This document shows, in pieces, positions 46,088 to 55,073 of a stretch of DNA of 64,000 nucleotides. Both the position numbers and the translations under genes were made by a program. Numbering within the stretch: the stretch's first letter is position 1; the number at the start of each line of letters is the position of its first letter. Source of the DNA: Pelagibius sp040217155 (GTDB taxonomy: Bacteria; Pseudomonadota; Alphaproteobacteria; Kiloniellales; Kiloniellaceae); NCBI GenBank assembly GCA_040217155.1, contig JAVJNS010000032.1, positions 15,846-79,845 on the forward strand. The letters run 5' to 3'. The notes below the pieces were generated by a model. It saw nothing but the letters and a program-made list of their open reading frames with translations. It did not search any database and was not told where the DNA came from.

Positions 46088-46177
46088 GGCCCCTATATAT
46101 CACCTCTTGGCCGCGCCACCAGGGGGCACTAGGTTCAGCGCGACAGCACCACAGCACGAAACGCGGAGTCCCGCAGA

Positions 46178-47338
46178 TTGACAAGCACCGTTGCGCTGAT
46201 CGTCGCCGCCGGCCGGGGCCAGCGCTTCGGCGGCGGCCTGCCGAAGCAATACCGCACCCTGGCCGGCGTGCCGCTGCTGCGTCACAGCCTGCAGGCGTTC
46301 AAGCGCCACCCCGCCATCGACGACGTGCGCGCGGTGATTCATCCCGACGACAGCAATCTCTATGACCAGGCCGCCGCCGGACTGGGCCTCGCCGGACCGG
46401 TCGCCGGCGGCGCCAGCCGTCAGGAATCGGTTCTGCGCGGGCTGGAAAGGCTGGCCGCGACAGCGCCGGCGCGGGTGCTGATCCATGACGGCGCGCGGCC
46501 CTTCATCGCGGCTGAGGTGATCGACCGGGTCATCGCCGCGCTGCAGGCTTTCCCCGGCGCCATCGCCGCCCTGCCGGTGGTCGATACCCTGAAGCGCGGC
46601 GACGGCGGGCGCGTCGCCGGCACCCGGGACCGCAGCGGCCTCTGGGGCGCGCAGACACCGCAGGGTTTCCGCTTCGCCGAAATCCTGGCCGCGCACCGCG
46701 CCGCCGCGGGCGAGGAACTCACCGACGACGCGGCCGTGGCCGAGCGCGCCGGCCTGACGGTAGCGCTGGTCGAAGGCAGCCGGGAGAACATGAAAGTGAC
46801 CTCACAGGAAGATCTCAAGGCGGCAGAGCGCTGGCTTCGCGGGGGCCAGGCCGAGACTCGCGTCGGCCAGGGCGTCGACGTGCATGCCTTCGGCCCCGGC
46901 GACCACGTGACCCTCTGCGGCCTGCGCCTCGCCCACAGCGCCGGGCTGGTCGGGCATTCCGATGCCGACGTCGGGCTGCACGCCTTGACCGATGCCCTGC
47001 TCGGGGCACTCGGTGCAGGCGATATCGGCGACCACTTTCCGCCCAGCGACCCGCAGTGGAAGGGTGCCGAGTCCGGAGTCTTCCTGCAGCACGCGCGGGA
47101 TCTGGTGGCGGCCCGCGGCGGGCGCATTCTGCATCTCGACCTGACCCTCATCTGCGAGCAGCCGAAGATCGGACCGCACCGCGCGGCCATGGCGGCGCGG
47201 GTCGCTGAACTGCTCGGCCTCTCCGCGAGCCGCGTCAGCATCAAGGCGACCACTACCGAGAATCTCGGCTTCACCGGGCGCGGCGAAGGCATCGCCGCCC
47301 AGGCCGTCGCCACCCTCAGCCTGCCGGCGGAGGCCTAG
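46178..47338 (+). CDS. ispDF: Bifunctional isoprenoid synthesis enzyme IspD-IspF
   Basis: A 386-residue fusion catalysing two steps of the MEP pathway. The IspD half (1-225: LIVAAGRGQRFGGGLPKQY) couples CTP to methylerythritol phosphate; the IspF half (about 228-386: RVGQGVDVHAF, zinc ligands D-x-H, and GHSDADVGLHALTDALLGAL) cyclises CDP-ME-phosphate. Fusion is usual in alphaproteobacteria. The start is TTG at 46178, preceded by GGAG; no ATG or GTG fits. pgpA follows after 4 bases. Confidence 0.96.
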   Translation: MTSTVALIVAAGRGQRFGGGLPKQYRTLAGVPLLRHSLQAFKRHPAIDDVRAVIHPDDSNLYDQAAAGLGLAGPVAGGASRQESVLRGLERLAATAPARVLIHDGARPFIAAEVIDRVIAALQAFPGAIAALPVVDTLKRGDGGRVAGTRDRSGLWGAQTPQGFRFAEILAAHRAAAGEELTDDAAVAERAGLTVALVEGSRENMKVTSQEDLKAAERWLRGGQAETRVGQGVDVHAFGPGDHVTLCGLRLAHSAGLVGHSDADVGLHALTDALLGALGAGDIGDHFPPSDPQWKGAESGVFLQHARDLVAARGGRILHLDLTLICEQPKIGPHRAAMAARVAELLGLSASRVSIKATTTENLGFTGRGEGIAAQAVATLSLPAEA

Positions 47339-47342
47339 CGTC

Positions 47343-47834
47343 GTGGCCACGCCCTCCCCCTGGCTGCCGTCATCGCTGCTGGCCACCTGGTTCGGCGCCG
47401 GGCTGCTGCCCTGGGCGCCGGGCACCTGGGGCTCGCTCGCCGCTCTGCCCTTCGGCTGGCTGCTGTTCTGGCTCTCCGGCCCGCTCGGCCTGCTGGCCGC
47501 CACCGTGGTGGTCTTCGGCGTCGGCCTCTGGGCGGCGCAGGACTACGAGCAGGTGGCGGCGATCAAGGACCCCGGCGCCATCGTCATCGACGAGGTGGCG
47601 GGCCAGTGGCTGGCGCTGATCCCGGCCGGGCTGTTCAGCGGCAGCTTGACCCTGCCGGGCGTGCTGCTGGCCTTCCTGCTGTTCCGCGTCTTCGACGTCG
47701 CCAAGCCGTGGCCGGTGAGCTGGGCCGACCGTCATCTGAAAGGCGCTTTCGGAATCATGGCCGACGACATCATCGCCGGCCTCTACGCCGCCGCCGCGGT
47801 CTACGCGGTGCTGTGGCTGTGGGAGCGCAGCTGA
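47343..47834 (+). CDS. pgpA: Phosphatidylglycerophosphatase A
   Basis: A 163-residue membrane enzyme making phosphatidylglycerol from its phosphate. The sequence GAGLLPWAPGTWGSLAALPF, the catalytic Asp/Glu region VIDEVAGQWLALI, FRVFDVAKPWPVSWADRH and the C-terminal GIMADDIIAGLYAAAAV match PgpA, with about three hydrophobic helices. GTG start at 47343; the stop shares one base with the ATG of the next gene (TGATG). Confidence 0.93.
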   Translation: MATPSPWLPSSLLATWFGAGLLPWAPGTWGSLAALPFGWLLFWLSGPLGLLAATVVVFGVGLWAAQDYEQVAAIKDPGAIVIDEVAGQWLALIPAGLFSGSLTLPGVLLAFLLFRVFDVAKPWPVSWADRHLKGAFGIMADDIIAGLYAAAAVYAVLWLWERS

Positions 47835-48328
47835 TGTTCGACGCGGCGCTGCTGCAGCAGGCCGAGGCCCTGCTGGTAGCCTACCGGGGCGCCGGCAAGC
47901 GCCTGGTCACCGCGGAATCCTGCACCGGCGGCCTGATCGCCGGTTGCCTGACTGAAATCGCCGGCTCATCCGACGTCGTCGAAGGTGGCTTCGTGACCTA
48001 TTCCAATGCCGCAAAGCGGGAGATGCTGGGCGTCAACGCGGCGCTGCTCGAGCCCCCCGGACCGGGCGCGGTCAGCGCCGCGGTGGCGGTGGCCATGGCG
48101 ACCGGCGCGCTGGCCGCTTGCCAGGCCGATGTCGCGGTCTCGGCCACCGGCATCGCCGGCCCCGGCGGCGCCACCGAGAGCAAGCCGGTGGGGCTGGTTT
48201 ATCTCGGCTGGGCTTCGCGCGGCGGGCCGTCTCAGGCCCTGCATCATGTCTTCCCCGGCGACCGCGCGGCGATCCGGCGCCTGACCGTTAGCGAAGCCCT
48301 GCGCCTGTTCAAGATGGCGCTCGCTTAA
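47834..48328 (+). CDS. pncC: CinA C-terminal family nicotinamide-nucleotide amidase
   Basis: A 164-residue enzyme equal to the C-terminal half of CinA, known as PncC in E. coli, where it deamidates NMN to NaMN for NAD recycling. Visible motifs are LVTAESCTGGLIAG (catalytic Ser), VTYSNAAKREMLGV and SATGIAGPGGATESKPVG. The N-terminal CinA domain is absent, as in YgaD/PncC. It overlaps pgpA by one base and abuts the next gene. Confidence 0.9.
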   Translation: MFDAALLQQAEALLVAYRGAGKRLVTAESCTGGLIAGCLTEIAGSSDVVEGGFVTYSNAAKREMLGVNAALLEPPGPGAVSAAVAVAMATGALAACQADVAVSATGIAGPGGATESKPVGLVYLGWASRGGPSQALHHVFPGDRAAIRRLTVSEALRLFKMALA

Positions 48329-49066
48329 GTGCTCCCGCCGCGTCTCCCGCCGCGTCTCCCGCCCCTGCCGCCGCTGCCGGTTCGCGTCCGCGACCTCGCG
48401 CTGCTGCTGGTACTGGTCGTCGTCTCGGTCCTCGCCGGCCCGCTGGTCATCGCCCTGTTCTGGCCCGACGTAAGCCTTTCCGGCCTGCTCCCGATTGCCG
48501 GGTTCCTGGTCGCCCAGTCTCTGTTGATGCTGGCGTTCACCTGGCTGGCGGTGCTGCGGCCGCACCGCCTGCGCCTGGCCGACATCGGCCTGCGCCCGAC
48601 CTACAGCGCCTGGTACCGTCTGGCGGTCGCGGCGGGGTTGATCTGCCTGCCCCTGGTCGCCGGAGTGAACTATGCCGTGCAGGCCCTGATCGGCACGCCG
48701 ATCGACAACCCGCAACTGCGGGCGCTGGCGCCGGAGGGATTCAGTTGGGCCAGCCTTGTCGTCATGCTGCTGCTGGTCGGCGTGCTGGTGCCCTTCATCG
48801 AGGAGGTGATCTTCCGCGGCCTGGTCTTCGGCTGGCTACGCAAGCACCTGCGCTTCCTCTTCGCCGCGCCGCTCAGCGCGGTCTTCTTCTCGATCGCGCA
48901 CGGCCTGCCCGAACTGATGCCGGCGCTGGCGGTCATGGGCCTGGTGCTGGCCGCCATCGCCGAGCGCAGCGGCTCGCTGTGGCCGGCCATCATCGTGCAC
49001 GGCACTTTCAACAGCCTCATGACGATCAGCCTCTACACCGCCCTGGCCGCCGGCGCCGGGTTTTAG
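48329..49066 (+). CDS. CPBP-family intramembrane metalloprotease
   Basis: A 245-residue membrane protein with about seven helices. It has the three CPBP motifs: FIEEVIFRGL (EExxxR), FFSIAHG and IIVHGTFNS, which bind zinc in the Rce1-type fold. Substrate unknown; relatives process prenylated or bacteriocin-type peptides. The N terminus is a Pro-rich stretch (PPRLPPRLPPLPPLP). It starts with GTG directly after the pncC stop, so it is probably part of the ispDF transcript. Confidence 0.86.
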   Translation: MLPPRLPPRLPPLPPLPVRVRDLALLLVLVVVSVLAGPLVIALFWPDVSLSGLLPIAGFLVAQSLLMLAFTWLAVLRPHRLRLADIGLRPTYSAWYRLAVAAGLICLPLVAGVNYAVQALIGTPIDNPQLRALAPEGFSWASLVVMLLLVGVLVPFIEEVIFRGLVFGWLRKHLRFLFAAPLSAVFFSIAHGLPELMPALAVMGLVLAAIAERSGSLWPAIIVHGTFNSLMTISLYTALAAGAGF

Positions 49067-49238
49067 GACGGTCGGCCATGCGGCATGACCGGGCTGTGCC
49101 GGCGCCTGGCAACGAAACCGTTGATCCGGGCGCGTTGGCGTGCCGGGAAAGAGCCGAGCCTCCGTCAGTCCTGTACAAATCGGGGCGCATGTGTGATCTC
49201 TTTGGCCGGCAGGTTCCCCAGGAGCACGGTTCGGTCGC

Positions 49239-50732
49239 TTGGCATCTTTCATAAAAAAACGCGAGAACCGTTACGTCAACGATCTCAGGCGTTTCGGCTA
49301 TGGGCAGTCGCTGTTCTTCGGCCTCCGCAAGGTCGTCGTGCCGCTCGGCCTCTCCGTGGTCTTCCTGGCGGTCGTCGGCAGTACCGTCGCCGGTTACCAA
49401 AGCACAATCAGTGAAGACTGGCTGATCGTCGCCATCGCCGCGGTGGTCGGCGGCTACATGGCCCTGAACATCGGGGCCAACGATGTCGCCAACAATATGG
49501 GCCCCGCGGTCGGCGGCAAGGTTCTGACCGTCGCCGCGGCGGTGCTGATTGCCGCGGTTTGTGAAGCCGCCGGTGCGCTGCTCGCGGGCGGCGATGTCGT
49601 CAAGACCGTTTCCAAGGGCATCATCTCTCCGGGTCCGGAGATCAGTGTCATGGCATTCCGGGACCTGATGCTCAGCGCGCTCTTCGCGGCGGCCCTGTGG
49701 ATCAACCTGGCGACCCTATTGAGCGCGCCGGTCTCGACGACGCATTCGATCGTCGGCGGCGTCCTCGGCGCCGGCATCGCGGTGGCCGGTTTCGGCCTGG
49801 TCAACTGGGCGACCATGGCGGCGATCGCCGCCAGTTGGGTCGTATCGCCCGTCTTCGGCGCCGGCTTCGCGGCTCTGATGCTGTATTTCATCAAGGTGAA
49901 GATCCTCTATGCCGAGGACCGGCTCGCGGCGGCGCAAAAATGGGTGCCTCTGCTCATCGCGCTGATGGCTGCTGCCTTCATGGCGTACATGTCGTTGAAG
50001 GGGCTGAAGAAGATCTGGCGCCCGGGCGCTGTGGAGATCGTCTTTTTCTCGGGCCTGGCTTTCGCGGCGGCCTACGCCCTGGCGCGCCCCTACATCTCCG
50101 CCCGCGTGCGCGCGTTGGAAAACAGCCGCTCCGATATCAACCAGCTTTTCAACGTGCCGTTGATCGCCGGCGCCGCCCTGCTGTCTTTCGCCCATGGCGC
50201 GAACGATGTCGCGAACGCGGTCGGCCCCCTCGCCGCGATCGTCTCGACGGCCCAGCAACAATCCGAGATCGCCAAAGAGGTTGCGATTCCGCTGTGGGTC
50301 ATGGCAGTCGGGGCCATAGGAATTGCCCTCGGTCTCGGGCTCTTCGGGCCGAAGCTGATTGCCGTCGTCGGCGGGAAGATTACCCGCTTGAACTCACCGC
50401 GCGCCTACTGCGTCGCTTTGTCGGCGGCGGTGACGGTGCTGATCGCGACGACACTGGGGCTACCGGTCAGTTCGACCCACATCGCCGTGGGAGCGGTCTT
50501 CGGCGTCGGCTTTCTCCGCGAGTTCATGGAGAATCCGAACAAGCGAAAACTCAGGCCCGGGCACAATTTGAACGCTACCTCCGACGACGCCTTCAACAGC
50601 AGCGGCTTCCGTTCCGTGAGGCGGCTGGTACGGCGGCACTTCGTCTATTCGATTGCCTCGGCATGGGTGATCACGGTGCCGGCGTCAGCGCTTCTCGCGG
50701 CGCTGATTTATGCGGGCTTGCAGCTTCTGTGA
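49239..50732 (+). CDS. pit: PiT-family inorganic phosphate transporter
   Basis: A 497-residue membrane carrier that takes up phosphate or metal phosphate with protons. The two PiT half-repeats each carry the signature: GANDVANNMGPAVGG near residue 80 and GANDVANAVGPLAAI near residue 320; SAPVSTTHSIVGG and LPVSSTHIAVG complete them. About ten helices are present. The start is TTG at 49239; the nearest GGAG is 15 bases away, so the exact start is uncertain. Its 3' end overlaps the convergent Nudix gene by 62 bases. Confidence 0.92.
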   Translation: MASFIKKRENRYVNDLRRFGYGQSLFFGLRKVVVPLGLSVVFLAVVGSTVAGYQSTISEDWLIVAIAAVVGGYMALNIGANDVANNMGPAVGGKVLTVAAAVLIAAVCEAAGALLAGGDVVKTVSKGIISPGPEISVMAFRDLMLSALFAAALWINLATLLSAPVSTTHSIVGGVLGAGIAVAGFGLVNWATMAAIAASWVVSPVFGAGFAALMLYFIKVKILYAEDRLAAAQKWVPLLIALMAAAFMAYMSLKGLKKIWRPGAVEIVFFSGLAFAAAYALARPYISARVRALENSRSDINQLFNVPLIAGAALLSFAHGANDVANAVGPLAAIVSTAQQQSEIAKEVAIPLWVMAVGAIGIALGLGLFGPKLIAVVGGKITRLNSPRAYCVALSAAVTVLIATTLGLPVSSTHIAVGAVFGVGFLREFMENPNKRKLRPGHNLNATSDDAFNSSGFRSVRRLVRRHFVYSIASAWVITVPASALLAALIYAGLQLL

Positions 50733-51138
50733 TCCACCGCCGCAAGTCGCCGAATTGCTTGATGAGCGGCAGGAGATCCTCGCGGTAAGCGACGCGGGGG
50801 GCATCTTCGATCAGCGCCCAGTGCCGCTGACGCCGGTCCTGTTCCGGCCATTCGTCGAACTGCTCGGTCACGAAAAATGGGTAATAGGTGACGGGCACCT
50901 CGCGCTTGCCCGCTGCCGTTTGCTTGGTCACCAGCACCGTCATCGGAAAATCTTCGAGGACGACGCCGGTCACGCCGGCCTCCTCAAAACCCTCGCGAAG
51001 GCACGCCTCGACGTGGCTTTCCTCCGGCTTCATCTTGCCTTTGGGCAGAATCCACCGGCCTCGGGTTTGGGACGTCACGAAGAGCACCGCTATGGCGGCA
51101 TCTCTGGTGTCGAAGGGAATTATACCGACGCGATGCAT
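50671..51138 (-). CDS. Nudix hydrolase
   Basis: A 155-residue pyrophosphohydrolase. The Nudix box is complete: G at the start of GKMKPEE, then LREGFEEAGV (consensus G-x5-E-x7-REUxEExGU). The start ATG at 51138 fits RVGIIPFDTRDAAIAVLFV as the first strand. The HRVGIIPF-IAVLFVTSQTRGRW layout is close to diphosphoinositol-polyphosphate-type Nudix proteins; the substrate is unproven. Its last ~20 codons run antisense to the end of pit. Confidence 0.88.
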   Translation of the reverse strand: MHRVGIIPFDTRDAAIAVLFVTSQTRGRWILPKGKMKPEESHVEACLREGFEEAGVTGVVLEDFPMTVLVTKQTAAGKREVPVTYYPFFVTEQFDEWPEQDRRQRHWALIEDAPRVAYREDLLPLIKQFGDLRRWITEAASPHKSAPREALTPAP

Positions 51139-51314
51139 TTCAGAGCCTTCGTTACCGGGGCAGTCGAACCATCCAAGCCGCAAAAGCCGCCTGAACTTTC
51201 CGGGCTCGGCGGCGGGCCGAAGGGACCGCACTGCAGCGATAGTCCGCCAGGGGTCTGCCCGGATCAAGCCCTTTGAGCACCTTGCGCCACGCCGGCGCAG
51301 CTCACGGCCCTGCC

Positions 51315-51785
51315 CTATCGCTTTGTGGAATCCGGCAGGGGCGGGCCTTGCGGCGCGCCGTAGAGGGCGCGGGCGCGGGTTTCGAAGGCGGCGACCATGC
51401 GGCGCACGGCTTCGTGGAACAGGGCTTCGATGACCTTCTGCAGCAGCTTGGAGCGGAACTCGAAATCGACGTAGAAGTCGATCAGGCAACCTTCAGGGTG
51501 TTCTTCGAAGCGCCAATGGTTCTCCAGGTACTTGAACGGCCCTTCGGCGTAGGTGACGTCGATGCGCTGAGCGTCGGCATTCGGCATCACGCGGCTGGTG
51601 AAGCGCTCGCGGAACATCTTGAAGCCGATGATCAGGTCGGCGACGATCAGATCCTCGCGCTGCGACTTGATGCGCGCGCCGAGGCACCAGGGCAGGAACT
51701 CCGGATAGCGCTCGATATCGACCACCAGCGCGTAGAGCTGGTCCGGGCTGTAAGGCAGCACCCGATTTTCTTTATGAACCGGCAT
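51315..51785 (-). CDS. RatA/COQ10-type START domain protein
   Basis: A 156-residue SRPBCC (START-like) protein. The sequence VLPYSPDQLYALVVDIERYP, EFLPWCLGARI and HEAVRRMVAAFETRARALYG match the family of coenzyme Q-binding COQ10 in mitochondria and RatA in E. coli. In alphaproteobacteria it most likely carries ubiquinone to the respiratory chain; a toxin role is not implied. It follows lipA by 34 bases on the same strand. Confidence 0.9.
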   Translation of the reverse strand: MPVHKENRVLPYSPDQLYALVVDIERYPEFLPWCLGARIKSQREDLIVADLIIGFKMFRERFTSRVMPNADAQRIDVTYAEGPFKYLENHWRFEEHPEGCLIDFYVDFEFRSKLLQKVIEALFHEAVRRMVAAFETRARALYGAPQGPPLPDSTKR

Positions 51786-51819
51786 GACGGAAGACGCGGT
51801 ACCTTAGCTTGCCAAGCGC

Positions 51820-52776
51820 TTAACCCGCCGCCGCCAGCTTGGCCTCGCGGGCGGCGCGCAGCCGCGCGAAGTCCTCGCCGGCATGATAGGACGAGCGGGT
51901 CAGCGGCGTCGCCGACACCATGAGGAAGCCCTTGCTGTAGGCCAGGGCCTCGTAGAGCTTGAACTCCTCCGGCGTGACGAAGCGGTCGACCACATGGTGC
52001 TTGGGCGTCGGCTGCAGGTACTGGCCGATGGTCAGGAAATCGACGTTGGCCGAGCGCAGGTCGTCCATCACCTGCAGCACCTCTTCCTTGCTCTCGCCGA
52101 GGCCGACCATGATGCCGGACTTGGTGAACAGCGTCGGGTCCTGGCGCTTCACCTCATCGAGCAGACGCAGCGAGTGGAAGTAGCGCGCGCCGGGCCGCAC
52201 CTCGGTGTAGAGCCGCGGCACGGTTTCCAGGTTGTGGTTGAAGACGTCGGGCTTGGCTGCGACCACCACTTCCAGGGCGCCGTCCTTGCGCAGGAAGTCC
52301 GGCGTCAGGATCTCGATGGTGGTGTCCGGCGCCGCCTCGCGGGTCGCGCGGATGACCTCGGCGAAGTGCCGCGCGCCGCCGTCGGCGAGGTCGTCGCGGT
52401 CGACCGAGGTGATGACCACGTGCTTGAGGCCGAGCTTGGCCACCGCCGCGGCGACATTCACCGGCTCGAAGGGATCCAGGGCGCCCGGCTTGCCGGTCGA
52501 GACGTTGCAGAACGAACAGGCTCGGGTGCAGATCTCGCCCATGATCATCATGGTGGCGTGGCGCTGCGCCCAGCATTCGCCGATGTTCGGGCAGGCCGCC
52601 TCCTCGCAGACCGTGTGGAGGTTGTGCTCGCGCACGATCTGGCGCGTCGCCTGGTACTCCTTGGAAACCGGCGCCTTCACGCGGATCCAAGCCGGCTTGC
52701 GCTTCACCTCCTGGTCCGGCCTGTGGGCCTTCTCCGGGTGGCGGACGCGGGGGGTGGTTGTGATCTTTTCTGTCAT
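51820..52776 (-). CDS. lipA: Lipoyl synthase
   Basis: A 318-residue radical-SAM enzyme that inserts two sulfurs into octanoylated domains to make lipoate. The auxiliary cluster Cys are in CEEAACPNIGEC, the radical-SAM cluster in CTRACSFC, with VTSVDRDDLADGGA and SGIMVGLGESKEE beyond. Its targets, the lipoyl domains of PdhB and PdhC, are encoded just upstream on the same strand. A 56-residue gene precedes it by 23 bases. Confidence 0.97.
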   Translation of the reverse strand: MTEKITTTPRVRHPEKAHRPDQEVKRKPAWIRVKAPVSKEYQATRQIVREHNLHTVCEEAACPNIGECWAQRHATMMIMGEICTRACSFCNVSTGKPGALDPFEPVNVAAAVAKLGLKHVVITSVDRDDLADGGARHFAEVIRATREAAPDTTIEILTPDFLRKDGALEVVVAAKPDVFNHNLETVPRLYTEVRPGARYFHSLRLLDEVKRQDPTLFTKSGIMVGLGESKEEVLQVMDDLRSANVDFLTIGQYLQPTPKHHVVDRFVTPEEFKLYEALAYSKGFLMVSATPLTRSSYHAGEDFARLRAAREAKLAAAG

Positions 52777-52799
52777 AGCGTCTGCTTCTTGCAGCGGTG

Positions 52800-52970
52800 T
52801 CAGGTTTTCGGCGCGCCTTTGAGCCAGCGGGCTATACGATGCCAGCTTCGGAGTACGAAACGGGCAATGGCGGGAATGACAACCAGCGTGATGTTCTCTA
52901 CGGCAGTCTCGCGCACAAGAGGCTCAATATAGTCCTTGCCGCTCTTCAGGTGCGGATGCAGGTCGCGCAT
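52800..52970 (-). CDS. Small 56-residue protein between lpd and lipA
   Basis: Too short for usual gene calls but well supported: AGGAGGAG lies 8 bases before the ATG at 52970, the frame is in a tight operon (26 bases after lpd, 23 before lipA) and third positions are GC-biased. The protein reads MRDLHPHLKSGKDYIEPLV, then ENITLVVIPAIARFVLR and SWHRIARWLKGAPKT. The middle is hydrophobic with basic ends, fitting an amphipathic or single membrane helix. No family recognised. Confidence 0.72.
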   Translation of the reverse strand: MRDLHPHLKSGKDYIEPLVRETAVENITLVVIPAIARFVLRSWHRIARWLKGAPKT

Positions 52971-52996
52971 TGGCCTCTCCTCCTGATAACTTGTCC

Positions 52997-54400
52997 TTAC
53001 ATGTGGATGACGCGGCCGTAGGCGTCAAGCACCGACTCGTGCATCATCTCCGAGAGAGTCGGATGCGGGAAGACGGTGTGCATCAGTTCGGCCTCGGTGG
53101 TCTCCAGACCCATGGCCACCACATAGCCCTGAATCAGCTCGGTGACTTCCGCCCCGACCATGTGGGCGCCCAGCAATTGCCCGGTCTTGGCGTCGAAGAC
53201 CGTTTTCACCATGCCCTCGGGCTCGCCCAGGGCGATGGCCTTGCCGTTGCCGATGAAGGGGAAGCGGCCGACCTTTACCTGATGGCCGGCGTCCTTGGCC
53301 TTCTTCTCGGTGAGGCCGACGCTGGCGACCTGCGGGTGGCAGTAGGTGCAGCCGGGGATCTGCTCCTTCTTCATCGGATGGACGTCGTTGAGGCCGGCGA
53401 TCTTCTCGACGCAGATGACGCCCTCGTGCTCGGCCTTGTGGGCCAGCATCGGCGGGCCGGCGACGTCGCCGATGGCATAGATGCCCGGCTCCGCGGTGCG
53501 GCCGTACGCGTCGATGACGATGCAGCCGCGGTCGGTCTTCACCTTGGTGGTCTCGAGGCCGATATCCTCGATATTGCCCTGCACGCCGACGGCGGAGATC
53601 ACCCGGTCGACGGTGATCTCGGACTTCTTGCCGGCCTTGTCCTCAATGGTCGCGGTGACATTGTCGCCGCCCTTCTTGACGGCGGTCACCTTGGTCTCGG
53701 TCATGATCTTCATGCCCTGCTTCTCGAGCTGCTTGCGGGCATGCTTGGAGATCTCCTCGTCTTCCACCGGCATGACCTGGGGCAGGACCTCGACCACGGT
53801 CACCTCGACGCCCATGGTGAGATAGAAGGAGGCGAACTCGATGCCGATGGCGCCCGAACCGATGACCAGCAGCGACTTCGGCATCTTCTCAGGCACCATG
53901 GCCTCGAAGTAGGTCCAGATCAGTTTCTTGTCCGGCTCGATGCCCGGCAGAGCGCGCGGCCTGGCGCCGGTCGCCAGGATGATATGCGGCGCGGTCAGGT
54001 CGCCGACCTTCTTGCCGTCCTTGGTCACCGCCAGCTTGCCGGGGCCGTTCAGCTTGGCCTCGCCGTCGACCACGGTGACCTTGTTCTTCTTCAGCAGGTG
54101 GCCGACGCCGCCGTTCAACTGCTTGGAGACGGCGCGCGAGCGGGCCACCACCTTGGCGGCGTCATAGCCGACCTTCTCGGCCGAGAGGCCATAGGCGTCG
54201 GCGTGCTGCATGTAGTGGTAGATCTCGGCCGAGCGCAGCAGCGCCTTGGTCGGGATGCAGCCCCAGTTGAGGCAGATGCCGCCGAGGTGCGCGCGTTCCA
54301 CCACGCAGACCTTCATCTTCAGCTGCGCGGCGCGAATCGCCGCGACGTAGCCGCCCGGCCCGCCGCCGACGACGATCAGATCGAATGAGGTATCAGCCAC
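52997..54400 (-). CDS. lpd: Dihydrolipoyl dehydrogenase (E3)
   Basis: A 467-residue FAD enzyme that reoxidises dihydrolipoate in pyruvate and related dehydrogenase complexes. The FAD loop is GGGPGG at 12-17, the redox disulfide C43/C48 is in GGICLNWGCIPTK, the NAD loop is GSGAIGIEFASFY, and the C-terminal catalytic His is in HTVFPHPTLSE. GTG at 54400 is preceded by GAGGAGAG. It belongs to the PDH cluster and is separated from pdhC by two secreted paralogues. Confidence 0.97.
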   Translation of the reverse strand: MADTSFDLIVVGGGPGGYVAAIRAAQLKMKVCVVERAHLGGICLNWGCIPTKALLRSAEIYHYMQHADAYGLSAEKVGYDAAKVVARSRAVSKQLNGGVGHLLKKNKVTVVDGEAKLNGPGKLAVTKDGKKVGDLTAPHIILATGARPRALPGIEPDKKLIWTYFEAMVPEKMPKSLLVIGSGAIGIEFASFYLTMGVEVTVVEVLPQVMPVEDEEISKHARKQLEKQGMKIMTETKVTAVKKGGDNVTATIEDKAGKKSEITVDRVISAVGVQGNIEDIGLETTKVKTDRGCIVIDAYGRTAEPGIYAIGDVAGPPMLAHKAEHEGVICVEKIAGLNDVHPMKKEQIPGCTYCHPQVASVGLTEKKAKDAGHQVKVGRFPFIGNGKAIALGEPEGMVKTVFDAKTGQLLGAHMVGAEVTELIQGYVVAMGLETTEAELMHTVFPHPTLSEMMHESVLDAYGRVIHM

Positions 54401-54425
54401 AGGTACTCTCCTCTTGCGCCGGCGC

Positions 54426-55073
54426 TCAGCCCGGCGGGTTCCAGATGTTCGGGTCCGGCGCGCGGCCGGTGATGACATGAATGATGAGCGGCACCACGGC
54501 GTTGCTGCCGTCGCTGGCTTTGAGATTGGTCAGCAGGCCGGCCTGGGCCTCGAAGAGCGCGCGAAACGGCGCGATAGAGGACAAGAGGTCGAATCGCCAG
54601 GTGCCGGCCTCCTCCTTGAAATGCACCGACACCGGTATCGGCGAGCCCTTGAGGTTCGACAGCGGCGCCTGGGCCTGGCCGCCGTTGACGCTGAACTCGG
54701 CGGTCTCCAGCTTCGCGACTTCTTTCACATCGAAGGCGCGCTGGTCCACCGCATAGGCCACGGGGTCGCCCGATTTCATGCCGCGCAGTTCCTCCGCCTT
54801 CATGTTGTGGCGCAGCATCAGCACCGAGATCTGGTCGAGCAGCGGCAGCGCCTGCAGGTCCTTGGCCGGCATGGTCAAGGCACGCTCGAGGGTCTGCTTC
54901 AGGTAGGCGTGGGTGTCGGAGGCCGTCAGCTTCGAGGCCGCCGCGCCGTCGCCGTCGATCAGCGCCTGCTTGTAGGCCGCGAAACTCTGCGCCACGGCCG
55001 CCGGGTCCGCCTGCGCGAAGGCCGGCGCCGACAGCACCAGTCCCAAGATCGCAACAAGGGCGCGCAGCCTCAT
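54426..55073 (-). CDS. Secreted protein, downstream paralogue of a PDH-operon pair
   Basis: A 215-residue exported protein. The signal peptide is MRLRALVAILGLVLSAPAFA with cleavage before QADP. The mature part shares blocks with the upstream gene: SFAAYKQALIDGDGAAASKL, LMLRHNMKAEEL, GDPVAYAVDQ and the tail APDPNIWNPPG. I do not recognise the family. The ATG at 55073 overlaps the upstream stop (TGATG). It lies between pdhC and lpd, an unexpected place for periplasmic proteins. Confidence 0.75.
   Translation of the reverse strand: MRLRALVAILGLVLSAPAFAQADPAAVAQSFAAYKQALIDGDGAAASKLTASDTHAYLKQTLERALTMPAKDLQALPLLDQISVLMLRHNMKAEELRGMKSGDPVAYAVDQRAFDVKEVAKLETAEFSVNGGQAQAPLSNLKGSPIPVSVHFKEEAGTWRFDLLSSIAPFRALFEAQAGLLTNLKASDGSNAVVPLIIHVITGRAPDPNIWNPPG

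Noticed and set aside
46802..47503. 233-codon minus-strand frame opposite ispDF and pgpA
   Set aside because: Composition of an antisense shadow; ispF and pgpA motifs are clear on the plus strand.
51139..51190. GGTTCGACTG on the minus strand resembling a tRNA T-arm
   Set aside because: No acceptor, D-arm or anticodon stem could be paired around it.
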